From Hyphodiscus hymeniophilus (lineage: Eukaryota; Ascomycota; Leotiomycetes; Helotiales; Hyphodiscaceae): DNA of 64,000 bases. The stretch lies in contig VNKQ01000008.1 in NCBI GenBank assembly GCA_016508695.1, forward strand, positions 682,001 through 746,000, written 5' to 3'. Below are positions 1-10,891 of this stretch, in pieces (position 1 is the stretch's first letter; each line of letters opens with the position of its first letter). A program made the translations under genes and the position numbers. Below the pieces are notes generated by a model. It saw nothing but the letters and a program-made list of their open reading frames with translations, was not told where the DNA came from and did no database searches.

Positions 1-2293
1 AAAGCTCCTTATCATCCACTCTCCCCTTATTCTGCCTCCTTACTAATTCTTGCAACAGTACCGCCGCTCTCTTCGCATTCCGTGTCGCACCCAAGCTCAA
101 TTTGAATGGTGCCAGTGACTCACCTTCATCTTCATCCCTTACAACTGTACTTGCCTCTCCCAAAGCCAATAACTGTTCAATCGCCCACCGTCGCCTAGCC
201 TCATCCCCGCACTCTGACCCAAACATAAAGAGAGGCCACAACAACGCAGGATGTACAACCTTTTTCTCGCCCTCCACAACCTCACCGAAGCTACGCTGCA
301 GATTCTGCCACGTCTCTTCCAAGGCCCGCGCAGCTATCTCGGAGAGAGGGAGATGCCACCACACAACTCGATGCAGATACACGAATAGGATCCAAAAACT
401 CGCCATGTAGAGGTTAAATATGGCCTCAAGGCGACCGGCAACATCGGCACAGACAATTTCACGCAGCTGGGAAATCGACAGGCGGATTATTTGGGGTCGT
501 TGTCGCCAGAGGTGGATGAGTTCGAGTTCGAGTTGTTTACAAGCTATGACGACTTCATACTCGTCTTTCACGGTGCCGCGGGACCGGTGATAACGATCAT
601 GGGAGGAGATATGGCGGCAGTATTTCTGGGTGCTCTGGTACCAGTCTAACGCGGGTTGAAGTATCGTGTTTAGGAGGACGGTCTTCATCTGGCGCAGACT
701 TTTGAAGCCATCGTTAGAGACGAACGGTGAGGTTGCTGTGTCGTCTTGGGATGACAAAGTAGCGGCGGCAGTTGTATTCGGAGAGGGCTTCTGGTTATGG
801 TTCTGTTCATTCGGAGAGAAAACTGAATCGTTGGTTCTTTCGTCGTCAGACTGATGCTCGTCGCTACTATCATCGGCATTGATCTGGGTGTGGTGTTCGG
901 AGACCACATGCAGCGTTCGCTGAGATAGCAGATGTTGCCCACCAAGGTGCGAAGCCTTGCTGTCAAGCGTATTGAACCATTGAAGGAGCTGTCTCGAGTA
1001 GCGATTCCATGATCCGCTGCTTGTGATGATCTGCTCCGCTAGCTCGCATGGAAAAAGCTTCTGATCGTATACTTGATCTCGCACTACTTCGAACCACGCT
1101 AAGAGGAAGATGGACGCAAGGAGGGCATTGCGGGCTGTGCAATTCTGCCATTCTTTCGACATCATCACCTCGATTTCTCCCCTGGCTGCCTCGTGTAGCT
1201 TTAATGCCGGTCCCATTGAAGTGAGGCTATCGATCATGTCGGCTCTCGATGCTGACTGGTCGTCCTTAGCCAGGAGCTCGATTATGGCAAAGAGAGCACT
1301 GGCTACAACTCGATGATGGCGACTTAGTTTGGTAAAGTAGCTTTGAAGTCGACGCCATTTCCTGACCCCGGTGATGAGTATTGATGCGGGTGGCTGGGTG
1401 ATTTTCCCAAAGTAGTTGAGCAAAACGTTTGAGCGTTGACTGTTCATATAGTCCGAGCCAGGACTGAAATCAATGTTATCGTCTGCTATTTCAGCATTTG
1501 CTACCGATGATGATGGTCGCGGCTGTTGCAGGCTTGCTTGAAGTAGAGTGTCGATCGAGAGTTGCCATCCATTCTGTCCATGAGGTGGAACGGCGCCATT
1601 ATCTTCTCTTGGGCCCTGTAGAGACGTATTCGGGTTGAAATCTTGACTCCAGTTTGTAGCAGTTGATTGAAAGTCGGAAAAGGTGAAGGTTCCTAATGAA
1701 TCCTGTCCATTTGGAGGATCAAACGTGCGGCCTAAGGAAACGTTATATTGATCGTCAGATGTGATTGGCGTGGGCCAGCCATAAAATGTCTCGCAAGGGT
1801 CTCTCAGGTATCCCTTTGAGACTCGCTGACCGTCCAAACTCAATACATTGTTACCAGATATAGCTCCAGGTAGCTGAGGACTGGATGCGAATGAAGCTCG
1901 GAGTGATGCATTCGCTGTGTAAATGCCAGGTTGCTGTTCTCGGTTAGCACTCAGAGGCTCCTCTCTACCCCTATCCGGGGTCACTTCACGAACTAGAGAT
2001 TGATCTTCTGTCGAGGCCACTTCTTGCGTTGTTTCATCATTGATAGAGTGCTGTTCCGTTTGTGTATCGCTCGAGCTGAATGTTGAGTTTCTCTGGGCTC
2101 GTATTGGACGTTTTCGATAGTTGCATTGCAGATCCAATCGTGTGCAGTGACCGCAAACTGGTCGTACCTCGTCGCATCTCACTCGCCTTTGTTTACATAT
2201 TACACAACCGTTGCGGCTGCGTGGCCCTGACCGTCCTTGCTTGGGGCGATCGGGACCGCCTGAAGACCGAGACGCTGAAGATTCTGGATCCAT
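1..2293 (-). CDS. Zn2Cys6 transcription factor, C-terminus cut by window edge
   Basis: One uninterrupted frame runs from ATG at 2293 down to the window edge: 764 codons with no stop. An in-frame TGA lies a few codons upstream, so 2293 is the first possible start. The N-terminus carries a binuclear zinc cluster of the form C-x2-C-x6-C-x6-C-x2-C-x6-C (Cys30, 33, 40, 47, 50, 57), followed by a basic linker. From about residue 290 the sequence resembles the Fungal_trans_2 (DUF3468) regulatory domain, with a 'PPASILITGVRKWRRLQ' stretch typical of that family. It should be a nuclear DNA-binding regulator. It is transcribed divergently from the dehydrogenase at 2893 and heads the catabolic gene group to its right, so it is the natural candidate for their pathway-specific activator. 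That link is inferred from position only. No intron is needed in the visible part. Confidence 0.9.
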   Translation of the reverse strand, partial: MDPESSASRSSGGPDRPKQGRSGPRSRNGCVICKQRRVRCDEVRPVCGHCTRLDLQCNYRKRPIRAQRNSTFSSSDTQTEQHSINDETTQEVASTEDQSLVREVTPDRGREEPLSANREQQPGIYTANASLRASFASSPQLPGAISGNNVLSLDGQRVSKGYLRDPCETFYGWPTPITSDDQYNVSLGRTFDPPNGQDSLGTFTFSDFQSTATNWSQDFNPNTSLQGPREDNGAVPPHGQNGWQLSIDTLLQASLQQPRPSSSVANAEIADDNIDFSPGSDYMNSQRSNVLLNYFGKITQPPASILITGVRKWRRLQSYFTKLSRHHRVVASALFAIIELLAKDDQSASRADMIDSLTSMGPALKLHEAARGEIEVMMSKEWQNCTARNALLASIFLLAWFEVVRDQVYDQKLFPCELAEQIITSSGSWNRYSRQLLQWFNTLDSKASHLGGQHLLSQRTLHVVSEHHTQINADDSSDEHQSDDERTNDSVFSPNEQNHNQKPSPNTTAAATLSSQDDTATSPFVSNDGFKSLRQMKTVLLNTILQPALDWYQSTQKYCRHISSHDRYHRSRGTVKDEYEVVIACKQLELELIHLWRQRPQIIRLSISQLREIVCADVAGRLEAIFNLYMASFWILFVYLHRVVWWHLPLSEIAARALEETWQNLQRSFGEVVEGEKKVVHPALLWPLFMFGSECGDEARRRWAIEQLLALGEASTVVRDEDEGESLAPFKLSLGATRNAKRAAVLLQELVRRQNKGRVDDKEL

Positions 2294-2892
2294 GTCAAAG
2301 ACTCAAAGGTGGAGAGGTTCAATCATCGACCGGGAAGAGCAGCGCTCCATTTGCGAGCAATTCTGGTATGTGTTTGAATACACGAAAGGCGATGTTCCCG
2401 ACGACTTTAGTATCTGTTCATATTTCTACGGGCGAATTCCAACATGCTACACATGCTCGGGTGGATCGGGTCCAGAAGCGGGGTTTGACTGCGGGGTACC
2501 CCATATCATACCTCCCCTTTCCTGGTCCACATTCCCCATGGACAGTTCGGTGGATACTAAGGCGAAAGCTAGGAAAATAGAACCTCTCAAGGGTGGGATA
2601 CACATACGGAGTTCTCCATGACAGACTGCTTGGCGCGCGCCCAGAGCTGGTGACTATGTTCATCACCAGCATGGTAAGGCACGGCATGAGTCGCGAAACT
2701 CGGAAGCGGCATCTTGGAGCTGAGCGTGTTCTTCAGCCCCTCAAAGACGTCGTCAAACAATGGATGGTACTCTGTCTTTCCTTCCTCTGGTGAAATTACC
2801 ATCTTATGTCTTTTGAACAGTGATCACAACTTCTTGCAATCATCTCTGGATTTCAAACATATGCGCGAGCACACAAAGGACTGCACAGCACC
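2294..2892. promoter_or_regulatory. Divergent promoter between Zn2Cys6 regulator and dehydrogenase
   Basis: This 599-bp stretch separates two divergent start codons and has no supported gene. It contains two direct copies of GCGGGGT at 2478-2484 and 2491-2497 and, directly after the second, the GGTACC palindrome. The open frames crossing it are short and have no recognisable composition. Confidence 0.55.
2478..2497 (+). promoter_or_regulatory. Tandem GCGGGGT elements, CreA/Mig1-like
   Basis: There are two copies of GCGGGGT 13 nt apart (2478-2484, 2491-2497). GCGGGG fits the published CreA consensus SYGGRG. The same heptamer occurs in the promoters at 5909-5915 (complement) and 8486-8492. The consensus is degenerate, so binding is only a suggestion. 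Confidence 0.35.
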
Positions 2893-4358
2893 ATGCCTTC
2901 CTCTGAAACCTACAAAAAAGCATTTGATGAACCTCCTGCGGTAAGGGTGTCTGGCACAGCAGAAGTTGGCACTCTTGTGACTCCTCATATCTCATATGGC
3001 CTCCCATACACTGAAGCCTGCGCTAAGCACGTAACTGTGACTTTCAAAGCCTCTCGGGTTTACATAATTGCCTCTGGGACCCTATCTCGGGAGACCGATC
3101 GTCTCGAACGTCTGATTGCAGCATTGGAGGAGAAAAATGTGCAAGTCGTGGGCGTTAAGAAGGGGATGCGACCGCACACGCCTTGGTCTCAAATCATTGA
3201 GATAGCCGTTGAAGCGAAAGCTTTAAAAGTAGACTGTTTCGTGACTTTGGGAGCAGGAAGCTTGACCGATGGTGCGAAGATCATCGTGCTAGTAAGCATC
3301 AACTGATTTGGTTTAACTTTGATTGGAGCTCAACTCGTGGCAGGCTATGGCAAACAACATAACGGACCCTAAAGATCTGGCCGACTACTCTGTCGAGGCA
3401 AAGACAGCAAAGGCAGGGGTGGAATCGCCTACGATCCCGGTGATTTGTATCCCCACCTCATTGTCTGGCGGCGAATACTTTGCACTTGCTGGAGGGACGG
3501 ACGATATCACTACCAAGCACAAGCAGGGTTTCATGCAGAATGGGATGGGAGTGAGCCTAGTTATCTTGGATGCGGAATTAAGCATAGGAACTCCTTGGTT
3601 TCATTGGCTCAGCACTGGCATGAGGAGTATCGATCACTGCGTTGAGGCGTTGTGCTCCCTCGAGGCCACACCCCAATCAGACGAGGATGCCGAAGCTGGA
3701 TTGAGACTTCTGATTCCACGGCTGTTGGAGACGAAATTGGACGAGAAGAATGTGGAAGCAAGGCATCAATGCCGTAAGTATCCGTGACAGAGCCTCTTCT
3801 CCCATTTAGCCATCTCACAAGCCTTCCCTGGACCTTTTCTTCCATCTCTGGACGCAAAATTTGTGAAACCTTTGCTGATTTTACTGGGGATCAGAATTGG
3901 GAGTGAGATATGCGATGAAGAATGTCCGGGCAGGTATTCCAATGGGAGGGAGCCATGCCATCGGCCATCAACTTGGCCCGATGGGCGTGGGTCACGGTGT
4001 TACTTCATGCATCATGTGCCCAGCTGTGATGAAGTGGAACATAGCGCATGGGAAAGATATTCCAGAAATTGAGATAAAGCAAAACAAAGTCCGCAGCATT
4101 CTGTGGTCGCTGCCAAGTGCGGTCGATCTATTCAAGAAAAATGGGCTGACGCAGGAAAAGGCGGATCTGGGAGATCTGCTTGATGTTATTATCAGAACAC
4201 TTGGCCTGCCAAGGACATTGAAAGAGGTGGATATTGGTGAAGACCAGATTGACGCCTTGTCCGTCAGAACACTCGCTGATTTCTGGGCACCTACCAACCC
4301 CATACCATTGGTGGAGGCTGCGCAAGTGAAGAGTATTTTGGAAATGGTCCTCAATTAA
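2893..4358 (+). CDS. Iron-containing alcohol dehydrogenase / maleylacetate reductase family
   Basis: Three exons, 2893-3291, 3344-3773 and 3895-4358, give 430 residues, normal for the family. Introns are GTAAGC..CAG and GTAAGT..CAG, and phases match. The Fe-ADH fold is recognisable from the glycine-rich nucleotide loop 'LGAGSLTDGAK' (near residue 120), 'CIPTSLSGGEY', 'SIDHCVEALCS' (His231) and 'MGGSHAIGHQLGP' (His297, His301). In classical iron-ADHs an Asp lies four residues before the first metal His. Here that position is Arg227, which resembles the divergent maleylacetate-reductase branch. The reaction would be NAD(P)H-dependent interconversion of an alcohol and a carbonyl, or reduction of a maleylacetate-like product, probably in the cytosol. 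It is divergent from the Zn2Cys6 regulator and convergent with the hydrolase. The substrate cannot be read from the sequence. Confidence 0.9.
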
Positions 4359-4596
4359 GTTTAACTACCTAGTAGCGGTAGCTATATATGAAGGCCGTGA
4401 CGAGAATCTCAAGAAACACCTCACTAGTCCCAGCGATCTGAGCGATTTTATCGATTCTTTTTTGTGTAGAATTGATCTATGACTAGATTATGTCCGGATG
4501 AGAAAGACAGACAGCCGACACTATTATGTGTTCTTCACTCAGTTTGACATAGTGTCGCTATGTAAATCTTGATCTTTTTAGCACAATCAGGCATGC

Positions 4597-5778
4597 CTAA
4601 GACGGACCTTGCTCTAACAACCATTTGAGTCCATCCACAGTTTTTAGCTGGAAGTCTTTACTAAACTCAGCTTGTGGGAACCACGACCAGAATCCATGTG
4701 GCAAACCAGGAAAGATATCGAGTCGAGTCTTAACTCCGGAATCCTCCCTCAAGACTTGTTCATAGATGAGACCTTCATCTCTCAACGGATCCGCACCAGA
4801 AACCTGGAAGTAAGCTGGCGGTAACCCCTCGTGTGAAGGAAAGATCAGAGGAGACCTCAAGGGTGAGGTACTGTCTGGTTTGTAATATCCTTTTCACTAC
4901 TTCAGTTCACAGCTCACGCAATTGGCCGGTGTAATGATTTACCTTCAAACATATCTATACTCTTTTGATTTAGAACTAGGCCGTCCTTGTTCTGTTCTCG
5001 GCTGAGATACATGTCCTTGTATTTTTCCGGCAAGCCTCCTGGCTCACAAATCGAGGGGATAGAAAGATACTGACCCGATATCATCGGTTCAAGCTTCTCT
5101 CCCAGGTACAGATGCGTAACCACCGCCGCCAGATTTGCACCCGCGCTCACACCTCCCACAATAAAGCCTTTCTCTGGATTTATTCCCAGCTCCGTTAGGT
5201 GAGAGCTAGTCTGTATGTCTTCATGTTAAACTTGAAAGTATGGGAGAAGTTGGAGACTCACCCAGAGGAGGGAATCAAAAGCATCTTCCACAGCCTTTGG
5301 AAATGGATTCTCCGGTGCGAGTCGATAATCAACATTGACCGCTACGCCGCCCAATTCAGTCCATTTCCTACACAATGCAACTTCATTGTCACAGTCGCCA
5401 AGACAGAAACCACCACCGTGCCAGAACACCAGTCCCGGGCTTCCTCCTGTAGGTGCGGATTTTGGACGGTGGATGCGTGCGGTGATTTCGACTTTGTCCC
5501 GCATGGATATTTTGACGTCTTCCTCGGTGTAAGAAGCATGCGCGGGAGTGCTTGATTGTGTCAATTTGCGTTTTAGGGCTGCGAGATGGGCGCGCAAAGC
5601 AAAGATGTCGGATTCGCCATCGAGGCCTTTGGCAGGAGGGGTGTTTTTAAGGAGCTTATTGATTTGTCAGAGGATTGAGAATGAGTTAGGCTATTGAATA
5701 CTGTACCTGTGTCAGTTCGTGGTTTTGGCTTGCTAGGCCAAGTCTTGTTTCGCGATCCATATTGAAAGGTTGGGTCAT
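4597..5778 (-). CDS. Alpha/beta hydrolase fold-3 (HGGG esterase/lipase family)
   Basis: Four exons on the minus strand, 5778-5707, 5654-5262, 5210-4943 and 4874-4597, give 336 residues. All junctions are GT-AG with matching phases. The first exon starts 'MTQPFNMDRETRLGLASQ'. The oxyanion-hole motif HGGG is at residues 103-106, the nucleophile elbow G-V-S-A-G gives Ser177, and the rest of the triad is Asp273 ('GADPLRDE') and His304 ('GLPHGFW'). This is the hormone-sensitive-lipase-like family that hydrolyses small carboxylic esters or lactones. No signal peptide is seen, so the enzyme is probably cytosolic. Next to a Baeyer-Villiger monooxygenase, cleaving the ester or lactone product of that enzyme is the obvious role, which is inference. 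It ends 238 bp from the convergent dehydrogenase and is in tandem with the transporter upstream. Confidence 0.92.
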
Positions 5779-6307
5779 GGGAAAAGTGTGATCTCGATTT
5801 TAATCCTCTCTTTGGACATCCATCGATTGTGGTTACGACTGTGAAGTACCCTGTAGAAGTATGGCGTATTGCTGGGATGAGGTGCATTCATGGTGATTGC
5901 GGGCTTTTACCCCGCGATCCACACCCCTGAGTTTGCCGAGAGCCGAGCGAGGCGAAAAGGGGGGGTCGGGGGCGCCAGGAGCACTTGGTGAACAGCCGAT
6001 ATTTCCACGGTCGTCGAACCGGGCAAGTTATTTTATACTGCTTCGCTTAGGGGTCTTTGTTGTGTCTCTCTTAGGGGTCAGCGTTTAAATTGTACCCAGT
6101 AATCTGGCGCTAAAAGTTTACAAGGACCATTTGATTGAAAATGGACATCACTTTGAGTAGGCCATAACAATATGAAAGGCGGAATGCTATATTCGAAAAA
6201 TCAATGGCAGGTAGATAAACGTGTTAACAGCTATCAAGGCCCCTAAACCCCGCACGCATGGACCGGACAGTATTAGGCAGATACTTTTCTTATCTCGCTC
6301 TCGGGGT
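5779..6307. promoter_or_regulatory. Hydrolase promoter region
   Basis: A 529-bp gap between the hydrolase start (5778, minus) and the transporter stop (6308). It holds the complement of GCGGGGT at 5909-5915 about 130 bp before the hydrolase ATG, a seven-G run near 5960 and no supported gene. Confidence 0.5.
5909..5915 (-). promoter_or_regulatory. GCGGGGT element upstream of hydrolase
   Basis: ACCCCGC on the plus strand reads GCGGGGT on the coding strand of the hydrolase, 131 bp before its start codon. It matches the copies at 2478, 2491 and 8486 and fits the CreA consensus SYGGRG. Confidence 0.3.
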
Positions 6308-8062
6308 TTAGACATCCTCACTGTGCTCCGACTTCCCAGCCATATCAAGCGAGATCTTGGTAGCTTCCAGTGGCGCGCGATAGATCTCATCTGCATCTCC
6401 GAATATCGCCGCAATCTCTTCGAGAGCTAGATGCCTCGTATCGGGAAAGAATATCCAACAGCAAACCGCAAAAATGTATCCCGGGATGATGAAGCACAGA
6501 TAGAATTTCCAGCCGATGTTCCTGCAGAGCTCATTAGCATGGAGTAGGCTGTCGGAATGGAAGAACATTTACGCAAAAGCAGTAGGCGCCACTTGAAGCC
6601 ACATGATATTGACCAGTGCAATTGTTGCCATTGCAATAGTCATTCCCTTAGCACGAAGGTGGTTTGGCCATAGTTCACTGAAGTAGATATACTGGGTTCC
6701 ATCAAGGAGCAACTCCGCGAATGCCTGGCATGATGTTAACGAATGGACTTAGGTGACAGGCTGAAGACTCACGATATACAAGTAGATCATTGCCAAAGCA
6801 GCCTTGAGTGCATGTGGATTCTGGGTAGCGGTTGGTGGATACGAAGCTACAAGAGCAGCTTCTATAACCAAGGTAGCAAGAACAACCGCTGTACCAATAG
6901 ACATAAGTTTTTGGCGTGGGAATCGATCGACAACAAAAATGGCCAAAATTCCACATCCAAAGGCGAGTGTATTGAATCCCCCTTGATAAACGAGCTGTTG
7001 ACTGGTGTCCAGTCCAAGACTTGCGTAAATCGTCGGACCATAATCTGATGAAATGTTAAAGAAGTTTGAAGAAAGGCTTATGGTGATTATTTATATCTTA
7101 CTGTTTATTACCAAAACACCAGTCATTTGAATTCCGAAGCTGAGACCGACGGTAATGTATGTCCGTTTTCGATATGATGGCTTGGTAAGAAGAGACATCC
7201 AGCTTTGCTCGAGACGGTTGTCAACGGTAATCTGATTCCTGATTTGCTGTAGCTCAAGGTCAGCTTCATCTCGATCATGAAGCTTGAGAAGCACACGTCT
7301 GGCTTCCTCTTCCCGGTCGTTTTGAAGCAGCCATCTGGGTGACTCAGGAAGCCAATACATGAAGCACAAAGCAACGAATACTGGGAAGCACTGGAACCCA
7401 AGGGGTGCTCTCCACTGGTTATTTGCAGCAGGACGATAGAAGTAGAAACCTGCTCCGACCCATGATGCGGAAACGTAACCGAAGAGTAATGCCGCACTAT
7501 GACAGTCGACAAGCATGCCTCGATTTTTGGGCGGTGTGACTTCGGACATCCAGACTGGTACGGCCCCTAGGAGCCACCAAGAGCCCATTCCAGAGAAGAA
7601 TCGGAAGGCAATGAACATTCCAACATTAACAGACCCGGCCAGACAAGCTCCAGAGATTAATACTAGGATGCAGGGGATGGTAATGGACATCTTCCGACCA
7701 AATTTGTCTGCAACAACGTTGATTCCAATCGAGCCGAAGAATGCCCCAGCTTGAAATAATCCGTTCATAGTCGATATCAAGGACAAAGCGTCAGATCGAG
7801 TATCCAACTTGAAATAGTGAAGGAAAGATGGTTGTGCTGTGAATAATTAGCTCATCGAACATGAATTTTGAGAAGCTGATGAGAAATGGCAAACACAAAT
7901 ATGCATAATCATACCCAACGTAGTTCCAATGATACTGGCGCTATATCCCATGCCCATTGATGCAAAGCACATAGCCCCGATCACCATGAGGTTGTAATAT
8001 CTAAACTGCCTCTTGTGGACATGTTCAACATGAACCTGATCTACGAGGTTCAGCTCCGTCAT
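6308..8062 (-). CDS. MFS transporter, sugar-porter family (lactose-permease-like)
   Basis: Five exons, 8062-7915, 7836-7102, 7044-6773, 6724-6573 and 6521-6308, give 506 residues with all phases consistent. The first ATG in frame is at 8062 ('MTELNLVDQVHVEHVHKRQ'). Sugar-porter signatures are present in order: 'ADKFGRKMS' after TM2, 'PESPRWLLQ' at the end of TM6, 'NNYGPTIYASLG' in TM7, 'FSELWPNHLRAKG' and 'FFPDTRHLALEEI' after TM12. About twelve hydrophobic segments are expected from these landmarks. The protein should sit in the plasma membrane and import a sugar, glycoside or other small hydrophilic compound by proton symport. It is divergent from the monooxygenase gene (803-bp shared promoter), which suggests co-regulation. 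The true substrate need not be a sugar. Confidence 0.94.
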
Positions 8063-8865
8063 GTTGTGTTCGGATTTCGAATAAGTGAAGTGATTTGGTA
8101 CACTGCAGTATGACAATGAAGTAGAAGATCTCGAATTTTAGAAAGCGACTCGATGATCATTACTTGTATGCAGACTCAGCACACCTCCTAAACCACGCAT
8201 CAAAAGGACGCCCAAAGCGCCACCAAGGAGGTTTAAGAGGTATCATCTGGGGTGCAGGTGATTTTCGAGCGGGGAAGCTTATCACGGCCAGAATAGCTAT
8301 TCTCCTGTCAAAAGAAGAGACATACGACGCTCGCGAGGTTCGCGAGACTCGCAAAAGAGATCCCTAGTTGCGAGATATGCGATGGACACGATGGAACGCG
8401 AGCTGACTAGGGAAACTAGGGAAACCTACCTAGACGCTGGGTTGGGGCCCCGGACACTACAGTAGCGTGGCAATGAAAGATGGGGGCGGGGTATTGTGGG
8501 CAACAGTACTGTGAGTCTGTGACGACCGAGTAAACAAGCAGTGGCTGCTGAGCCCAACCATATCTCCAACCTTCCGCTATATCCGAGGATACATGGCCCG
8601 CGGGGAGCTCTGTTTGACAAGGATCCGTAAGCCTTACTGCCGAGGCTACTATCGAGGGCGAGAAGCTCGATTAAAGGAAGTGATTACATCAATACCCGAC
8701 ACGACTACTAGAGTCGAACGTCTTGCAGGCCTCACTTGACGTTCATCTTCTTACAAGACTTCATCAAGCGTCACTTCCTACCTGGCTGCGATCTGCATGT
8801 CATTCTGTGCTTCCCTTCGCTCACTATTTCCCCCCACCTTTCGACCACAAACCCCCTGAAAAGTC
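8063..8865. promoter_or_regulatory. Divergent promoter between MFS transporter and monooxygenase
   Basis: An 803-bp region between two divergent ATGs. It contains GCGGGGT at 8486-8492, GCGGGGA at 8600-8606, a 'CTAGGGAAA' direct repeat near 8408-8423 and a pyrimidine-rich stretch just before the monooxygenase start. No gene is supported here. Confidence 0.5.
8486..8492 (+). promoter_or_regulatory. GCGGGGT element in transporter/monooxygenase promoter
   Basis: Fourth copy of the heptamer in the catabolic group, roughly mid-way between two divergent start codons. It fits the CreA consensus SYGGRG. Confidence 0.3.
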
Positions 8866-10891
8866 ATGGCTCCAGCACGAATTATAGAAATTTCGGCAGG
8901 GCCCGATCGAGATGCGCCTATTCCAGCCCATGACGCTCATCATGAGAATGAGTGGTACAATAAAGACTTCGATGGCTACCGTATCACGGAACAGCCTTTG
9001 CACGCCAAGAAACACATTCGAATGATATGTGTTGGCGCCGGCGCAGCTGGACTGCAGATCGCCTACAAGGCTGAGCGCCTCCTCGAGAATGTCGAGCTTC
9101 AAATTTATGACAAAAATCATGACATTGGAGGCACATGGTTGGAAAATCGGTATCCGGGCTGCACTTGCGATATTCCGAGCCACAGCTATCAATTCACATG
9201 GGAGAAGAATCCAAACTGGAGCCAGTTCTATTCTTCATCCGAAGAAATCTGGAAGTATTTCAAGCACGTAGCAACGAAGTATGACCTAGAGAAATATATC
9301 AAGCTTAACACCAAGGTTCAGTCTGCGAGGTGGGACGAGGGCGCTGGGAAATGGCGGCTCATTCTCATAGCAGCGGATGGGACCCAGTTTGAGGACGAAT
9401 GTGAGATTCTGGTTAATGGTTCTGGTGTACTCAAGTAAGTCGTTTTCTTGTGTGGAGTCCTGTCCTGGAAGCTTGACTTACTGAAAATCTCTTCAAATCA
9501 GTAAACCCAAGTATCCAAACATTCCCGGAATGAACGAGTTCGGTGGCAAGATTATGCATAGTGGGGCATGGGATGGAAACTACGATCTGGCTGGAAAGAC
9601 CGTAGCAGTTATAGGCGGTGGGTCTTCTGCAGTGCAAATCATCCCAAACATTCAACCCGGTATGCACTTTCAATAACTCCATAAGTCTTGATGCATGCTC
9701 ACATAAGAAGTCGTTGGAAAATTAATACCCTTCCTAAGATCACCTGTGTGGATTACGACAGGCTTTGGTGCAAAGTATGCCGGTCCGGGGGGAACGAATT
9801 TCAAGTGTAAGTATTTTTCAAACTTAGTAAAATACCTTCTAATGGTGCTCTAGATTCTGAAGAACAATTGGAGGAATTCAGGAAAGATCCTGCGAAACTT
9901 GCGAAATACTCTCGAGACATTGAGGGAGAGCTGAATAAGCGCTTTACGCTGGTAAGTACTATCCCCTGTTAATATATCTAATAGGAGAATCTAACTCTTA
10001 AATTACAGATGCATAGAACAAGCCACGATCAAAAGAATTCTCGCGAACTGATTGCTGATATTATGCGTGAGCAACTTGATAATGATCCACTTCTTACGAA
10101 GAAAATGATCCCTGGCTTTGACCTTGGCTGCAGAAGGATGACCCCTGGTTCAGGATATCTGCAATCATTAAAGAAAGAGAATGTCCAAGTTGTTCCGGAG
10201 TCTGTTGTCAGGTTTACCAAGGACGGCGTCGTGGACGAGTCCGGTATCGAGCACAAAGCGGACGTTGTAGTCTGTGCATCAGGATTTGATGTTGGCTTCA
10301 CGCCTCACTTTGAAACAATTGGACGTAATGAGGCAAACATCAAGGAGCAGTTCGGAGAGGATCCCAAGGCATACCTGGCTATCACAGCTCCAAATTTTCC
10401 CAACCTGTTTTGTAAGTATAGCCTTGCTTAATGGTCAATTCTCTAAAGCTGACCTTTATGTAGTGTTCATTGGGCCAAACGGGCCTGCAAGTCATAGCTC
10501 CATCCTTCCAATCATGGAATGGCATACAAGATACCTTTTCCAAATGGTGGAGAAGTTGCAGACCGAGAACATCAAAGCTTTTGCACCTAAAAAGGAGGCT
10601 TGTGAGGAACTCTACCAACACACCCACGAGTTAATGAAGCGACTTGTCTGGTCATCAGCCTGCAGTTCATGGTTCAAGATGGGCAAGAAACATGGCCCCG
10701 TCACTGCCATCTATCCCGGAAGTCGTCTCCATTATTTTGAGATGCTGAAGAACGTGCGGTATGAGGATTACGACATCACGTATCGCACTAAGAACAGATT
10801 CCAGTTTATGGGTAACGGTTATACGCAGTGTGAGCTGAGTGTGGATGGGGACCCTGTTTGGTATTTTGATGACCCATTTGTTCGCGTCTAG
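8866..10891 (+). CDS. Type I Baeyer-Villiger monooxygenase (FAD, NADPH)
   Basis: Six exons, 8866-9434, 9502-9659, 9711-9806, 9854-9951, 10009-10411 and 10464-10891, give 583 residues. Every intron is GT-AG and in phase. The FAD Rossmann motif G-A-G-A-A-G is at residues 57-62, followed by 'GGTWLENRYPGCTCD'. The NADPH Rossmann motif 'VIGGGSSAVQ' is near residue 228. Between them lies a full Baeyer-Villiger fingerprint F-x-G-x3-H-x3-W-D at residues 203-214 (Phe203, Gly205, His209, Trp213, Asp214), which separates true BVMOs from ordinary flavin monooxygenases. The enzyme inserts one oxygen of O2 next to a carbonyl, giving an ester or lactone. No targeting signal is seen. It shares a promoter with the transporter and is followed by the acyl-CoA synthetase. 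A role in secondary metabolism (AflW/StcW/MoxY-like) is the alternative, but no polyketide or peptide synthase is in the window. Confidence 0.95.

Noticed and set aside
2080..2621. Two overlapping plus-strand frames of 136-166 codons
   Set aside because: They are antisense to the zinc-cluster end of the regulator and to its promoter. The zinc-cluster motif settles the strand.
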